The notes under the pieces were generated by a model that was given only the letters and a program-made list of their open reading frames with translations, was not told the origin of the DNA and did no database searches. Of a stretch of DNA of 64,000 nucleotides, positions 1 through 8,647 are shown one piece after another. The position numbers and the translations under genes were made by a program. Every line of letters begins with the position of its first letter. The stretch's first letter is position 1. Source of the DNA: Scatomonas sp963930955 (GTDB lineage Bacteria; Bacillota; Clostridia; Lachnospirales; Lachnospiraceae); contig OZ006967.1 in assembly GCA_963930955.1 (NCBI GenBank), positions 1,612,001-1,676,000 on the forward strand, in the 5' to 3' direction.

Positions 1-1
1 C

Positions 2-298
2 GGCGGAGAGCAGCAGATGCTGGCCATGGGCCGGGCCCTTATGTCCAAGCCTAAGCTCATCGTTATGGACGAGCCTTCCATGGGCCTTTCTCCGATTTTT
101 GTGAATGAGATCTTTGACATTATTCAGAAGGTAAGCGCCGGCGGCACCACGGTGCTTCTGGTGGAGCAGAACGCAAAAAAAGCCCTTTCTATTGCGGACC
201 GGGCTTACGTGCTGGAAACAGGAAAAATAGTGCTTTCAGGAAACGCCCAGGATCTTTTGAACGATGATTCTGTGAAGAAGGCGTATCTGGGCGAATAG
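2..298 (+). CDS. livF: Branched-chain amino acid ABC transporter ATP-binding protein, C-terminal part (LivF-like)
   Basis: Only the last 98 codons lie in the window; the reading frame is open back to base 2 and the gene starts outside. The fragment begins in the ABC signature region (GGEQQM), then shows Walker B (LIVMDEPSMGLSP) and the switch segment VLLVEQNAKKAL. The EQN wording and the short C-terminus ending KKAYLGE are typical of LivF rather than LivG. As the family is known, the protein would power a high-affinity branched-chain amino acid importer at the inner face of the membrane. The rest of the liv operon should lie upstream. Which substrate this copy serves cannot be told from the fragment. 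Confidence 0.85.
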   Translation, partial: GGEQQMLAMGRALMSKPKLIVMDEPSMGLSPIFVNEIFDIIQKVSAGGTTVLLVEQNAKKALSIADRAYVLETGKIVLSGNAQDLLNDDSVKKAYLGE

Positions 299-311
299 AA
301 GGAGGTGCGGC

Positions 312-938
312 ATGGGAAATATTATTATTACCATTGCGAGACAATACGGCAGCGGCGGCAAGACCATCGGCGGCATGGTGGCGGACCGGCTGGGAATTTC
401 CTGCTACAACCGGGAAATCCTGCGGATGGCTTCTGATGAGAGCGGGATCAATGAGCAGCTTTTTGCCCAGGCGGATGAGAAGATCAAAAAGAGCGCTCTG
501 TTTCGCATTTCCAGAAGCATTTATCAGGGGGAACTGCTGCCTCCGGACTCGGATGACTTTGTGTCTACCCGGAACCTGTTTAATTATCAGGCAAAGATTA
601 TTAAAAAGCTGGCAGAAACAGAATCCTGCGTGATCGTAGGACGGTGCGCGGACTATATTCTGCGGAACTACCCCAATGTTATGAGTGTTTTCATCCATGC
701 GCCCCATGATTTCTGTATGGAGCAGGCCATGCTGCGGAACAGCATGACAGAGAAGGAGATGGAAAAGTTTATCGCCAAGACGGATAAGTACCGGGGCGAA
801 TACTATCATTATTACACAGGACGGGAGTGGAGCAGCGCTCTGAACTACGATCTGTGCCTGGACAGCAGCAAACTGGGCTTTGAGAAATGTGTGGAGGAGA
901 TCCTTTCTTACCGGAGGATCCGTTTTGGAGAGGACTAA
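312..938 (+). CDS. Cytidylate kinase-like family protein
   Basis: The 208-residue protein starts 13 bases after livF behind an AAGGAGG site. Its N-terminus IITIARQYGSGGKTIG is a P-loop that begins within the first few residues, as in the AAA_26 cytidylate-kinase-like family common in Clostridia. The middle has VIVGRCADYIL, a conserved segment of that family, and a run of charged helices (MTEKEMEKFIAKTDKYRGEYY) where the lid would be. It is smaller and more divergent than true Cmk, so nucleotide monophosphate phosphorylation is only the family expectation and the real substrate is unknown. It is probably cotranscribed with livF and the next gene, which starts 6 bases downstream. Confidence 0.75.
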   Translation: MGNIIITIARQYGSGGKTIGGMVADRLGISCYNREILRMASDESGINEQLFAQADEKIKKSALFRISRSIYQGELLPPDSDDFVSTRNLFNYQAKIIKKLAETESCVIVGRCADYILRNYPNVMSVFIHAPHDFCMEQAMLRNSMTEKEMEKFIAKTDKYRGEYYHYYTGREWSSALNYDLCLDSSKLGFEKCVEEILSYRRIRFGED

Positions 939-944
939 CATTCT

Positions 945-3164
945 ATGAGCAAAAAAGCAACCATTTACAGCATAGGAATCATTGGATTGATCCTGGCCAC
1001 CATTCCGCTGCTGGGAGGGGATAATGTGCCCTTTCTGAAGTGGTGGCTGATGGCGCTGATTCTGGGACTGGGCTTTTATCCCCTGGGAACTGTTCTTTTT
1101 TCTTCCCTTAGGGACCAGGGCTATATTTTTTCCAAGGTGCTGGGGATCGGCCTGGCAGGATTTCTCACCTGGGTGCTGGTGGTATGCGGCGCGGCAAAAT
1201 TTACCAGCGGAGCAGCCATAGGAGTGACCGGAGTTTCCATGGCGCTATGCTGGATCTTTTACTTAAAAAAGGCGGAAAAGAAGGGGCCGGATCTGGATCT
1301 GGTCCTGGGGGAAGAACTGATTTTTCTGGCCTTTTTTTTGTTATGGACTTATTTCGCCGGATTCCGCCCGGAGGCCAAGGGAACGGAGAAGTTCATGGAT
1401 TACGGCTTTATGGCCGCCATGATGCGCAGCGATACCCTTCCCGCCAGGGATCTCTGGTACAGCGCCGGAAATATAAATTACTATTATGGAGGACAGTATT
1501 ATGCAGTCTTCCTGACCAAACTGTCTTTTACCCGGATTCAGGAAACCTACAATCTGATGCGGACCCTGGTAGCGGCATTTGCTTTCGTGCTGCCTTTTAA
1601 TCTGGCGTTCCATATGCTAAAAGGCATCCGGCGGAAATCCGGATCCGTACCGGGCTGGATCGCTTCTCTTGGAGGACTGCTGGCCGGAGCGGCGGTTTCT
1701 CTGGCAGGAAATATGCATTATGTTCTTTATGGACTGTTTGGAAAGGTCTTCAAACTTTCCGGCTATGAAGACTACTGGTTCCCGGCGTCTACCCGTTATA
1801 TCGGCCATAATCCGGAAACCAGCGACCAGTGTATCCATGAGTTCCCATCCTATTCTTTCGTGCTGGGGGATCTGCATGCCCATGTGGTAAATGTCATGTT
1901 TGTGCTTCTGGTTACAGGCATTCTCTATGCCTGGATGAAAAAGAGCCGGGAGCAGGAGCAGCAGCCGATTTTTTCGGTGAAAAAAACCCTTCTGGAGCCT
2001 TCGGTTATTGCTGCAGGGGTTTTGACAGGTATTTTCCACTGGACGAATTACTGGGACTTTGTGATTTATACCACAGTCATTTTCATCTGTATCTTTTTTA
2101 ACGCTATGTACCGGTACCGGGGCTCCGGGAGAACCGTCGGGGCAGCTGTCCTGCTTCAGGGGGCGGAAGTTTTTCTCCTGGGAACCGGGACAGCGCTGCC
2201 TTTTACCGCCAGTTTTGAGACTATGGTTTCCGGGGTGGCCCTGTCTGTTCATCACACAGCCCTGTACCAGCTTCTGATCCTGTGGGGTCTGCCCTTTGCG
2301 CTGGTTCTGATCCTTTTGCTGGCGGTGCTGGTCGGCTATTTGCGGTCCTGCAAAGGGCCGGGCAGATTCCGGGAGTTTTTCCGCAGGGTTTCGCTGTCAG
2401 ACATTTTTGCTCTGATCCTGGGGATCTGCGGCATAGGTCTGGTACTGATCCCGGAACTGGTTTATGTGAAAGATATTTATGAGAACGGATATGCCCGTTC
2501 CAACACCATGTTCAAACTGACCTACCAGGCCTTCATCTTTTTCGGTATAGCTATGGCCTATGCCATTGTACGGATGCTGATCTGGAAGGGACGGAAGCTT
2601 GCCAGGGGACTGGGGGCGGCCGGACTGGTTCTTGTGCTGCTGACCTGCGGGTATTTCGGCTATGCGGCGAAATGCTGGTTTGGAAACGTAGGGGATCTCT
2701 CCGGCTACCGGGGACTGGATGCCACCGCCTATCTGGAAAATGTATACCCGGAAGATGCTGCGGCCATCCGATGGCTCAATGAAAACCTGGAGGGCAGTCC
2801 GGTAGTTCTGGAGGCCAACGGGGACAGCTACAGCGACTACTGCCGGGTGTCGGCCATGACAGGACTGCCTACGGTGCTGGGCTGGTACGTGCATGAGTGG
2901 CTATGGCGAGGGGATCCGGCGGATCTCAATGAAAAAGCCGCGGAGATCCAGACCATCTATACCTCCGGGAATCAGGAGGAAGTAAAAGCGCTTCTGGAAA
3001 AATACGAAGTGGAATACATTTTCGTGGGCAGCTGCGAGAGAGAAAAATATGGAGAAGCTTTAAAGGAGGATCTTCTTGTCAGTCTGGGGGAAGTGGTTTT
3101 CCAGGATCCTACAGAATTTTCAGACGGAAGCTGCGGGGCCCTTATCATAAAAGTCAGCTCTTAA
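945..3164 (+). CDS. DUF2298 (YYY-type) polytopic membrane protein
   Basis: This is a 739-residue protein with about a dozen hydrophobic segments from residue 5 to about 585 and a soluble C-terminal domain after GLDATAYLENVYPEDAAAIRWL. The tyrosine-rich NINYYYGGQYY and the HEFPSYSFVLGDLHAHV segment are hallmarks of the DUF2298 family, which resembles GT-C glycosyltransferases in layout; the HEFPSYS and DLHAH residues face the presumed active site. The C-terminal part (VVLEANGDSYSDYCRVSAMTG, VEYIFVGSCEREKYG) resembles the ectodomain of such enzymes. The biochemical role is not established. It sits with a cytidylate-kinase-like gene upstream and a NodB-type deacetylase downstream, which is compatible with cell-surface glycan work, but that link is inference. 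Confidence 0.75.
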   Translation: MSKKATIYSIGIIGLILATIPLLGGDNVPFLKWWLMALILGLGFYPLGTVLFSSLRDQGYIFSKVLGIGLAGFLTWVLVVCGAAKFTSGAAIGVTGVSMALCWIFYLKKAEKKGPDLDLVLGEELIFLAFFLLWTYFAGFRPEAKGTEKFMDYGFMAAMMRSDTLPARDLWYSAGNINYYYGGQYYAVFLTKLSFTRIQETYNLMRTLVAAFAFVLPFNLAFHMLKGIRRKSGSVPGWIASLGGLLAGAAVSLAGNMHYVLYGLFGKVFKLSGYEDYWFPASTRYIGHNPETSDQCIHEFPSYSFVLGDLHAHVVNVMFVLLVTGILYAWMKKSREQEQQPIFSVKKTLLEPSVIAAGVLTGIFHWTNYWDFVIYTTVIFICIFFNAMYRYRGSGRTVGAAVLLQGAEVFLLGTGTALPFTASFETMVSGVALSVHHTALYQLLILWGLPFALVLILLLAVLVGYLRSCKGPGRFREFFRRVSLSDIFALILGICGIGLVLIPELVYVKDIYENGYARSNTMFKLTYQAFIFFGIAMAYAIVRMLIWKGRKLARGLGAAGLVLVLLTCGYFGYAAKCWFGNVGDLSGYRGLDATAYLENVYPEDAAAIRWLNENLEGSPVVLEANGDSYSDYCRVSAMTGLPTVLGWYVHEWLWRGDPADLNEKAAEIQTIYTSGNQEEVKALLEKYEVEYIFVGSCEREKYGEALKEDLLVSLGEVVFQDPTEFSDGSCGALIIKVSS

Positions 3165-3202
3165 GCATAAACTGTAGTAATGCGGACTGCAGCGGAGCGG
3201 AT

Positions 3203-3898
3203 ATGAAAAAATGGAAAAAAGGACTGCTGATCATCTGCGCAGGGCTGCTGGCTATCCTGGAAGGAAATACGTATTTCTTCCGGAGAGCCCAGGAGCAGAC
3301 TGATGCGGATCCTGCGGCAGAGAGCGCGGATGCGGACCGGGATACGAAAAAGGTGGCACTTACCTTTGACGACGGTCCGCATTCTGTCTATACGCCTCTG
3401 CTTCTGGAGGGGCTCAGGGAAAGAGGCGTTTCCGCCTCTTTTTTCCTTCTTGGGCAGTGTATCCGGGGAAACGAGAAGGTGGTAGAGCAGATGAAAAAGG
3501 ATGGACACCTGATCGGGAATCATACCTTTTCCCACAAGGATCTTACAGCTCTAAGCGAAAAAGAGGCGGAACAGGAAATCCTTCGGGCGGGCAGTGCGAT
3601 TTATGAAGCCGCAGGCGTTCATACCGCCTTTGTACGGCCGCCCTATGGCCGGTGGCCGGAGGGGCTGGAACTCCAGGTTACTATGATTCCGGTGTTCTGG
3701 ACCCTGGATTCTCTGGACTGGAAACTGCGGGACGCAGACAGGACAGCGGAGCAGGTGCTAAATCAGGCGGAACCAGGTTCCGTGATCCTTATGCATGACT
3801 GCTATGAAACCTCCGTGGAGGCGGCTTTTCTGGTTGTTGACGGCCTGCAGGATCAGGGATACCAATTTGTGACAGCAGATGAGCTGATTTTTCCCTGA
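3203..3898 (+). CDS. Polysaccharide deacetylase (NodB domain), membrane-anchored
   Basis: The 231-residue protein begins with an uncleaved signal or anchor (residues 7-20) and continues into a complete NodB homology domain. Visible motifs are TFDDGPH (D56, D57), NHTFSH (H107, H111), RPPYG (145-149), WTLDSLDW and ILMHD (H198), covering the metal triad and both catalytic residues. Family members remove N-acetyl groups from GlcNAc or MurNAc units in peptidoglycan or related glycans outside the cell. It follows the DUF2298 gene by 38 bases and is probably in the same operon. The exact glycan is not predictable; all catalytic positions seem intact. Confidence 0.88.
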   Translation: MKKWKKGLLIICAGLLAILEGNTYFFRRAQEQTDADPAAESADADRDTKKVALTFDDGPHSVYTPLLLEGLRERGVSASFFLLGQCIRGNEKVVEQMKKDGHLIGNHTFSHKDLTALSEKEAEQEILRAGSAIYEAAGVHTAFVRPPYGRWPEGLELQVTMIPVFWTLDSLDWKLRDADRTAEQVLNQAEPGSVILMHDCYETSVEAAFLVVDGLQDQGYQFVTADELIFP

Positions 3899-3968
3899 AG
3901 GGGCATAGAAAAGGGCGTTTGCGCAAAAGCTACCCGTGGATCCGCATCAGGCAGAAGGAAGGACGGGT

Positions 3969-4868
3969 ATGAAATTGTCAGGAAAGAAAGCAAAGAGAAA
4001 ATCTCTGAGACGGCTGAGAAACTGTATCTGTGGGCTGATGCTCACGGCAGTCTGCTGGAATTATCTGGTGTGCTACGGGGCTGTTCCCGGGCCCCTGTCC
4101 CTGCTGCAGCAGGAGAATCCGGAATATACAGAAATGATTCTTCCGGAGGGGGATGTTCCTGCGGCGGAGGCGGGCGCTCCTGCTTCCGGCCAGGAAGGGT
4201 ACCCGGGAGAAGAACTGCCGGTGCCGGAGATTTTATCCTGGATCATCTGGGATGTACCGCATATTTATCAATATGATAGTTATCCCACCGGCTGCGAAAG
4301 TGTCAGCGCCGTCTGTGCTCTTCGCTACAGCGGGGAGGATATTTCTGTGGACACCTTTATTGACCAGTATCTGAGCCGGGGAGTTTTAGAAGAAAATGCA
4401 GAAGGAAGTCTGACAGGCCCTAGTCTGGACGATGCCTTTATCGGGGATCCCCGGACAGTTCACGGCTGCGGCTGCAATGCCCCGGTAATCGTGGAGGCCG
4501 CCGGACGGGTGCTGGAAGGTACGGACAGGAAGATCCGGAACCTGACCGGGACAGGCCTTTCCACCCTTTGCCGGGAATATATCAGCCGTGATATTCCCGT
4601 GATCCTCTGGGCGACCATTCAGATGCAGGCCTGGACCAACACCATTACCTGGACGGATGAGGTAAAAGGCGATACCGTTACCTTCTACACGGCGGAACAC
4701 TGCCTGGTGCTCATGGGTTTTGACGAAGAAAATTATTATTTCAGCGATCCCGCCTCGGAATCGGAGATCACAGCCTATGACCGGGCCAGCGTGGAGGCGG
4801 CCTACGAAAAGCTGGGAAAACAGGCGGCAGCGGTGGTGCCGGCGGACAGGGAACTGCTCCGGGAATAA
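3969..4868 (+). CDS. Exported C39-like cysteine peptidase
   Basis: I place the start at the ATG at 3969, behind AAGGAAGG, rather than an upstream in-frame ATG; this leaves a positive N-terminus and a membrane segment at residues 20-40. The 299-residue protein then has a proline/glutamate-rich linker and a Peptidase_C39_2 domain: catalytic Cys in YPTGCESVSA (C109), His in TAEHCLVLMGF (H244) and Asp in YYFSDPAS (D260). Such proteins are usually extracytoplasmic and may cleave peptides or cell-wall links; no substrate is known here. It stands alone among wall-related genes and probably shares their operon, since no clear terminator precedes it. Confidence 0.78.
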   Translation: MKLSGKKAKRKSLRRLRNCICGLMLTAVCWNYLVCYGAVPGPLSLLQQENPEYTEMILPEGDVPAAEAGAPASGQEGYPGEELPVPEILSWIIWDVPHIYQYDSYPTGCESVSAVCALRYSGEDISVDTFIDQYLSRGVLEENAEGSLTGPSLDDAFIGDPRTVHGCGCNAPVIVEAAGRVLEGTDRKIRNLTGTGLSTLCREYISRDIPVILWATIQMQAWTNTITWTDEVKGDTVTFYTAEHCLVLMGFDEENYYFSDPASESEITAYDRASVEAAYEKLGKQAAAVVPADRELLRE

Positions 4869-4971
4869 GGAACCGCCGGAGAAAGATGAAATTTCTTGCG
4901 GAATGGTTTCTTTGTGAGTATAATAAGAGGAAAAAAGTTCAAGGAAGCATTTTCCGCAAAGGAGGAGCTGC

Positions 4972-5550
4972 ATGGAGTTCTACGATGTATTAAAACGGAG
5001 AAAATCCATCCGCCGGTTTAAAGAAGAGCAGCTGACGGAGGAAGATCTGAAAAAACTTCTGGAGGCGGCAGAATACGCGCCGGTAGGGAGCAACCGCCGT
5101 CAGGATATTCACCTGACAATTGTGAGGGATCCGGCGATCCTTTGCAAACTGTCGGAAGCTACCTGGAAGCGGGCGGAAAACAAGAGGCTTATGAAAGAAA
5201 TTGCCGGGACTGTACAAATCTCCTGGGAACAGAAGCATTTTGATCCTTTTTACGGGGCGCCGCTGGTGATTTTTATCTCCCATCGCCGCCAGAGCCTTCA
5301 GCCCGGGATTGAATACGCTAATGCCGCCTGTGTGGCCGAAACCCTGCACCTGGCAGCCTGCAGCCTGCGTCTGGGCAGTGTAATGATCTGGGGGGCGCTG
5401 GAAGCCATGAGAGAAATTCCCAGCCTGGATCATACGGATCTTCTGGAACTTCCCGAAGATTTTCAGCCGGTTATGGGGCTGGCGGTAGGCTATCCCCAGG
5501 AGATTCCCGGGGAGCGGCCGGGGACGGCGTTTTCTGCAAACTATCTGTAA
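4972..5550 (+). CDS. Nitroreductase family protein
   Basis: This 192-residue protein has the flavin-binding N-terminus FYDVLKRRKSIRRFKEE and the AAEYAPVGSNRRQ segment typical of FMN-dependent nitroreductases, and the C-terminal LAVGYPQEIPG. The central HLAACSLRLGSVMIWGAL helix corresponds to the dimer and substrate cavity region. Expected activity is NAD(P)H-dependent two-electron reduction of quinones, nitro compounds or other electrophiles in the cytoplasm. AAAGGAGG precedes the start. No pathway partner is visible, so the physiological substrate is open. Confidence 0.82.
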   Translation: MEFYDVLKRRKSIRRFKEEQLTEEDLKKLLEAAEYAPVGSNRRQDIHLTIVRDPAILCKLSEATWKRAENKRLMKEIAGTVQISWEQKHFDPFYGAPLVIFISHRRQSLQPGIEYANAACVAETLHLAACSLRLGSVMIWGALEAMREIPSLDHTDLLELPEDFQPVMGLAVGYPQEIPGERPGTAFSANYL

Positions 5551-5584
5551 TGATCCGGAAAAAACAACAGGAGAGGAAGACAGC

Positions 5585-6901
5585 ATGGATCTGTTTGAGT
5601 ATGTGAAGGAAAAGAACCTGGAGAAGGAGTCCCCTCTGGCTTCCCGGATGCGCCCGGACACCCTGGAGGAGGTGGTGGGCCAGCAGCACATCATCGGGCC
5701 GGGAAAACTTCTGTACCGGGCAGTGAAGGCGGACAAGCTCAGCTCCCTGATCTTCTACGGGCCGCCGGGCACCGGCAAAACCACCCTGGCCCAGGTCATC
5801 GCCCATAGTACCAGCGCGGAGTTTACCAGGCTGAACGCCACCCTGGCAGGGAAAAAGGATATGGAGGAGGTGGTGAAGGCCGCCCAGGAGAGGATGGGCA
5901 TGTACGGAAAGCGCACCATTCTCTTTGTGGATGAGATCCACCGGTTCAATAAGGGCCAGCAGGACTACCTGCTTCCCTTTGTGGAGGACGGCACGGTGAT
6001 CCTTATTGGAGCTACCACGGAAAATCCTTATTTTGAAGTGAACGGGGCGCTCCTGTCCCGGTCGGTGATCTTTGAACTGAAGCCCCTGTCTCCGGAGGAT
6101 ATCAAAACTCTGCTGAAGCGGGCAGTAACGGACCCGGTGAAAGGGCTGGGCAGCTATCATCCGGTGCTGGAGCCGGAAGCGGCGGAGTTTCTGGCGGATA
6201 TTTCCGGGGGAGACGCCCGGTCCGCCCTGAATGCCCTGGAACTGGCGGTGCTGACCACCAAACCCCGGGAGGACGGGAAGATCCACATTGATCTGGAGAC
6301 TGCCTCCGACTGTATCCAGAAGCGGGTGGTGCGGTACGACAAGGGCGGGGACGAACATTACGACACGATTTCCGCCTTTATCAAGAGCATGCGGGGCTCC
6401 GATCCGGACGCGGCGGTGTATTACCTGGCAAAAATGCTGTATGCCGGGGAGGACATTAAGTTTATTGCCCGGCGGATCATGATCTGTGCCTCGGAAGACG
6501 TGGGCAACGCGGATCCCCAGGCCCTGACGGTGGCGGTTTCCGCCGCTCAGGCCGTGGAGCGGGTGGGGATGCCGGAGGCCCAGATCATTCTGGCTCAGGC
6601 GGTGACCTATGTGGCCAGCGCCCCAAAGAGCAACGCCTCCTGCAGGGCGGTCTTTGAGGCCATGGAGTCTGTGCGGTCTGTAAAGACCACAGTTCCGGTC
6701 CATCTGCAGGATGCGCATTACAGAGGGGCCGCCAAGCTGGGACACGGCACCGGGTACAAATACGCCCATGATTATCCCAACCACTATGTAGAACAGCAAT
6801 ACCTGCCGGAGGAGATCAAGGGCGCTTCCTTTTACCGCCCCACGGACATAGGTTATGAAGCGGTGATCCGGGACTACTTTAAGAAAATACATCAGGAATA
6901 A
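5585..6901 (+). CDS. rarA: Replication-associated recombination protein A (RarA/MgsA AAA ATPase)
   Basis: The 438-residue protein shows Walker A GPPGTGKTT (59-67), Walker B LFVDEIHRFNK, sensor GATTENPYFEVN and the C-terminal tetramerisation region with SYKYAHDYPNHYVEQQYLPEE-like wording (KYAHDYP, QQYLPEE). RarA acts at stalled replication forks. The length and motifs match the full family. It follows the nitroreductase gene by 34 bases with its own GGAGAGGAAG site. The sequence is markedly GC-rich in codon third positions compared with later regions of the window, as is the following gene, which fits high expression bias or local composition rather than transfer. Confidence 0.93.
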   Translation: MDLFEYVKEKNLEKESPLASRMRPDTLEEVVGQQHIIGPGKLLYRAVKADKLSSLIFYGPPGTGKTTLAQVIAHSTSAEFTRLNATLAGKKDMEEVVKAAQERMGMYGKRTILFVDEIHRFNKGQQDYLLPFVEDGTVILIGATTENPYFEVNGALLSRSVIFELKPLSPEDIKTLLKRAVTDPVKGLGSYHPVLEPEAAEFLADISGGDARSALNALELAVLTTKPREDGKIHIDLETASDCIQKRVVRYDKGGDEHYDTISAFIKSMRGSDPDAAVYYLAKMLYAGEDIKFIARRIMICASEDVGNADPQALTVAVSAAQAVERVGMPEAQIILAQAVTYVASAPKSNASCRAVFEAMESVRSVKTTVPVHLQDAHYRGAAKLGHGTGYKYAHDYPNHYVEQQYLPEEIKGASFYRPTDIGYEAVIRDYFKKIHQE

Positions 6902-6916
6902 GGGGAGAAAAAGAAA

Positions 6917-7996
6917 ATGAAAAGTACAGGAGCATGGGGGGCCTTCCGGGCTTTCCTGAAACGCAAAAATGTGGAATTTTCCGCCACACGGTACGGGATC
7001 GACGCCCTGGGTGCCATGGCCCAGGGGCTGTTTGCCTCCCTGCTTATCGGCACCATTATCGGAACCCTGGGAGAACAGCTGGGACTTCAGGTGCTGGTGG
7101 AAATCGGGGATTACGCCAAGGCAGCTTCCGGACCGGCCATGGCGGCGGCCATCGGCTACGCTCTGAAATGTCCGCCGCTGGTGCTGTTTTCCCTGATTGC
7201 CGTAGGAGGCGCGGCCAATACCCTGGGGGGAGCCGGCGGTCCTCTGGCAGTGCTGGTGGTGGCTATCGTGGCTTCTGAGTGCGGCAAGATCGTCTCCAAG
7301 GAGACAAAGATCGATATCATTGTGACCCCCAGCGTTACCATAATCGTAGGCGTTCTTGTATCCATGTGGTGCGCCCCTGCCATCGGGGCGGCGGCCAACG
7401 CTGTGGGAAGCGCCATTATGTGGGCCACAGACCTGCAGCCTTTCTTTATGGGCATTATCGTTTCCGTGGTGGTGGGCATCGCCCTGACTCTTCCCATCAG
7501 CAGCGCCGCCATCTGCGCGGCCCTGGGGCTTACAGGCCTTGCCGGAGGAGCGGCCGTCGCCGGATGCTGTGCCCAGATGGTGGGCTTTGCGGTTATGAGC
7601 TTCCGGGAAAACCGCTGGGGCGGATTGTTTGCCCAGGGCATCGGCACCTCCATGCTTCAGATGGGGAATATCGTCCGGAATCCCAAGATCTGGATCCCGC
7701 CCACCCTGGCCTCGGCCATTACCGGTCCCATCGCCACCTGCATCTTCAAAATGCAGATGAACGGAGCGGCCATCTCTTCCGGTATGGGCACCTGCGGCTT
7801 TGTAGGGCAGATCGGTGTCTACACCGGCTGGGTCAGCGATGTGGAGAGCGGGGTGAAGGCAGCCATTACCGCCTTTGACTGGCTGGGACTGGTGCTGATC
7901 TGCTTTCTGCTGCCGGCAGTGCTGACGGTGCTGATCGCCGCCCCCTTAAGAAAACACGGATGGATCAAAGAAAATGATCTGAAACTGGAACTGTAA
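6917..7996 (+). CDS. PTS EIIC-like membrane protein of the PfoR family
   Basis: The 359-residue hydrophobic protein has about nine membrane segments and long glycine/alanine stretches such as LIAVGGAANTLGGAGGP and GMGTCGFVGQIGVYTGW. This matches the PTS_EIIC_2 family that includes PfoR, once named as a regulator of perfringolysin O in Clostridium perfringens. No EIIA or EIIB gene is adjacent, so a sugar PTS function is unproven. It follows rarA by 15 bases and ends before a strong two-way terminator. Function should be recorded as unknown transporter-like. Confidence 0.75.
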   Translation: MKSTGAWGAFRAFLKRKNVEFSATRYGIDALGAMAQGLFASLLIGTIIGTLGEQLGLQVLVEIGDYAKAASGPAMAAAIGYALKCPPLVLFSLIAVGGAANTLGGAGGPLAVLVVAIVASECGKIVSKETKIDIIVTPSVTIIVGVLVSMWCAPAIGAAANAVGSAIMWATDLQPFFMGIIVSVVVGIALTLPISSAAICAALGLTGLAGGAAVAGCCAQMVGFAVMSFRENRWGGLFAQGIGTSMLQMGNIVRNPKIWIPPTLASAITGPIATCIFKMQMNGAAISSGMGTCGFVGQIGVYTGWVSDVESGVKAAITAFDWLGLVLICFLLPAVLTVLIAAPLRKHGWIKENDLKLEL

Positions 7997-8015
7997 AACA
8001 GAGGAGAGAACATAA

Positions 8016-8075
8016 GGAAGCCGCTGCTCTATAGAGGAGAAAAGCATCTATAGAGCAGCGGCTTCCGTTCTGTTT
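8016..8075. terminator. Bidirectional terminator between the PfoR-like gene and the DUF4364 gene
   Basis: A perfect 19-bp inverted repeat (8016-8034 with 8048-8066) with a 13-base loop is followed by a T-rich stretch on the plus strand. It lies between two convergent genes, so it can end transcription from both sides. Confidence 0.85.
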
Positions 8076-8116
8076 TTGAAAGCATTCCTTGCTCTGGGGG
8101 GATTTTTCATGTTCTG

Positions 8117-8641
8117 TCACATCAGAAGCTTCATGACCGCCGCGTAGACTTCCTGGCTTTTTTTCTTCCAGTTGTCGCAGAGAGTCTGGGCGGCTCCTTC
8201 GGTGGGAACGGTCACCGTCAGATCGATGAGGGTGGTCTTTCCTTCCTTTACGGAACAATGGGCTGCGTATTCCTGGCCGGGAGTCCGGTAATAGTCGGCG
8301 GCAATGGAAGATTCGTTCCGCATCTCATATGCGTGTTCTGTCAGATAACTGTCAATGTCCCGGCGGATGTCCGGGGAGATCTCTTTTTCGAAGAAATCCA
8401 GAGTCTGCCGTCCGCTGTCCGTCATCCGGTAATAGGTGGCGTTGCGGCTGCTTTCCGTTTCGATAAGATGGGATTCCGTCATTTCCGACAGCACTTCCTG
8501 GAGATGAAAGTAGGAAGTGTATTCCTGGCCCAGGATAAAGTCAGAGATCTGGGCGTTGGTCAGGGGAAAACGAACTTTTTTCAGCATATACAAGATAATA
8601 AGCTTATAAAGGGAATAGGTAGATTCAATCATATTCTGCAT
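8117..8641 (-). CDS. DUF4364 family protein (winged-helix-like)
   Basis: The 174-residue protein matches the DUF4364 family of Clostridia. The N-terminal half (LYKLIILYMLKKVRFPLTNAQ, then SYFHLQEVLSEMTESHLIE and YYRMTDSGRQTLDFF) has the layout of a PadR/MarR-like winged helix: helix, helix, recognition helix, wing. The C-terminal half is an alpha/beta part with VKEGKTTLIDLTV. A DNA-binding role is therefore plausible but not shown. It is the second gene of a minus-strand pair, 6 bases after the radical SAM gene. Confidence 0.78.
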   Translation of the reverse strand: MQNMIESTYSLYKLIILYMLKKVRFPLTNAQISDFILGQEYTSYFHLQEVLSEMTESHLIETESSRNATYYRMTDSGRQTLDFFEKEISPDIRRDIDSYLTEHAYEMRNESSIAADYYRTPGQEYAAHCSVKEGKTTLIDLTVTVPTEGAAQTLCDNWKKKSQEVYAAVMKLLM

Positions 8642-8647
8642 CTCCTT

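Noticed and set aside
189..941. Long minus-strand open frame opposite the cytidylate-kinase-like gene
   Set aside because: It mirrors a well-supported plus-strand gene, lacks a ribosome site and has no recognisable domain.
5471..6892. 473-codon minus-strand frame across rarA
   Set aside because: It is a mirror frame of GC-rich rarA; the plus strand has full AAA ATPase motifs.
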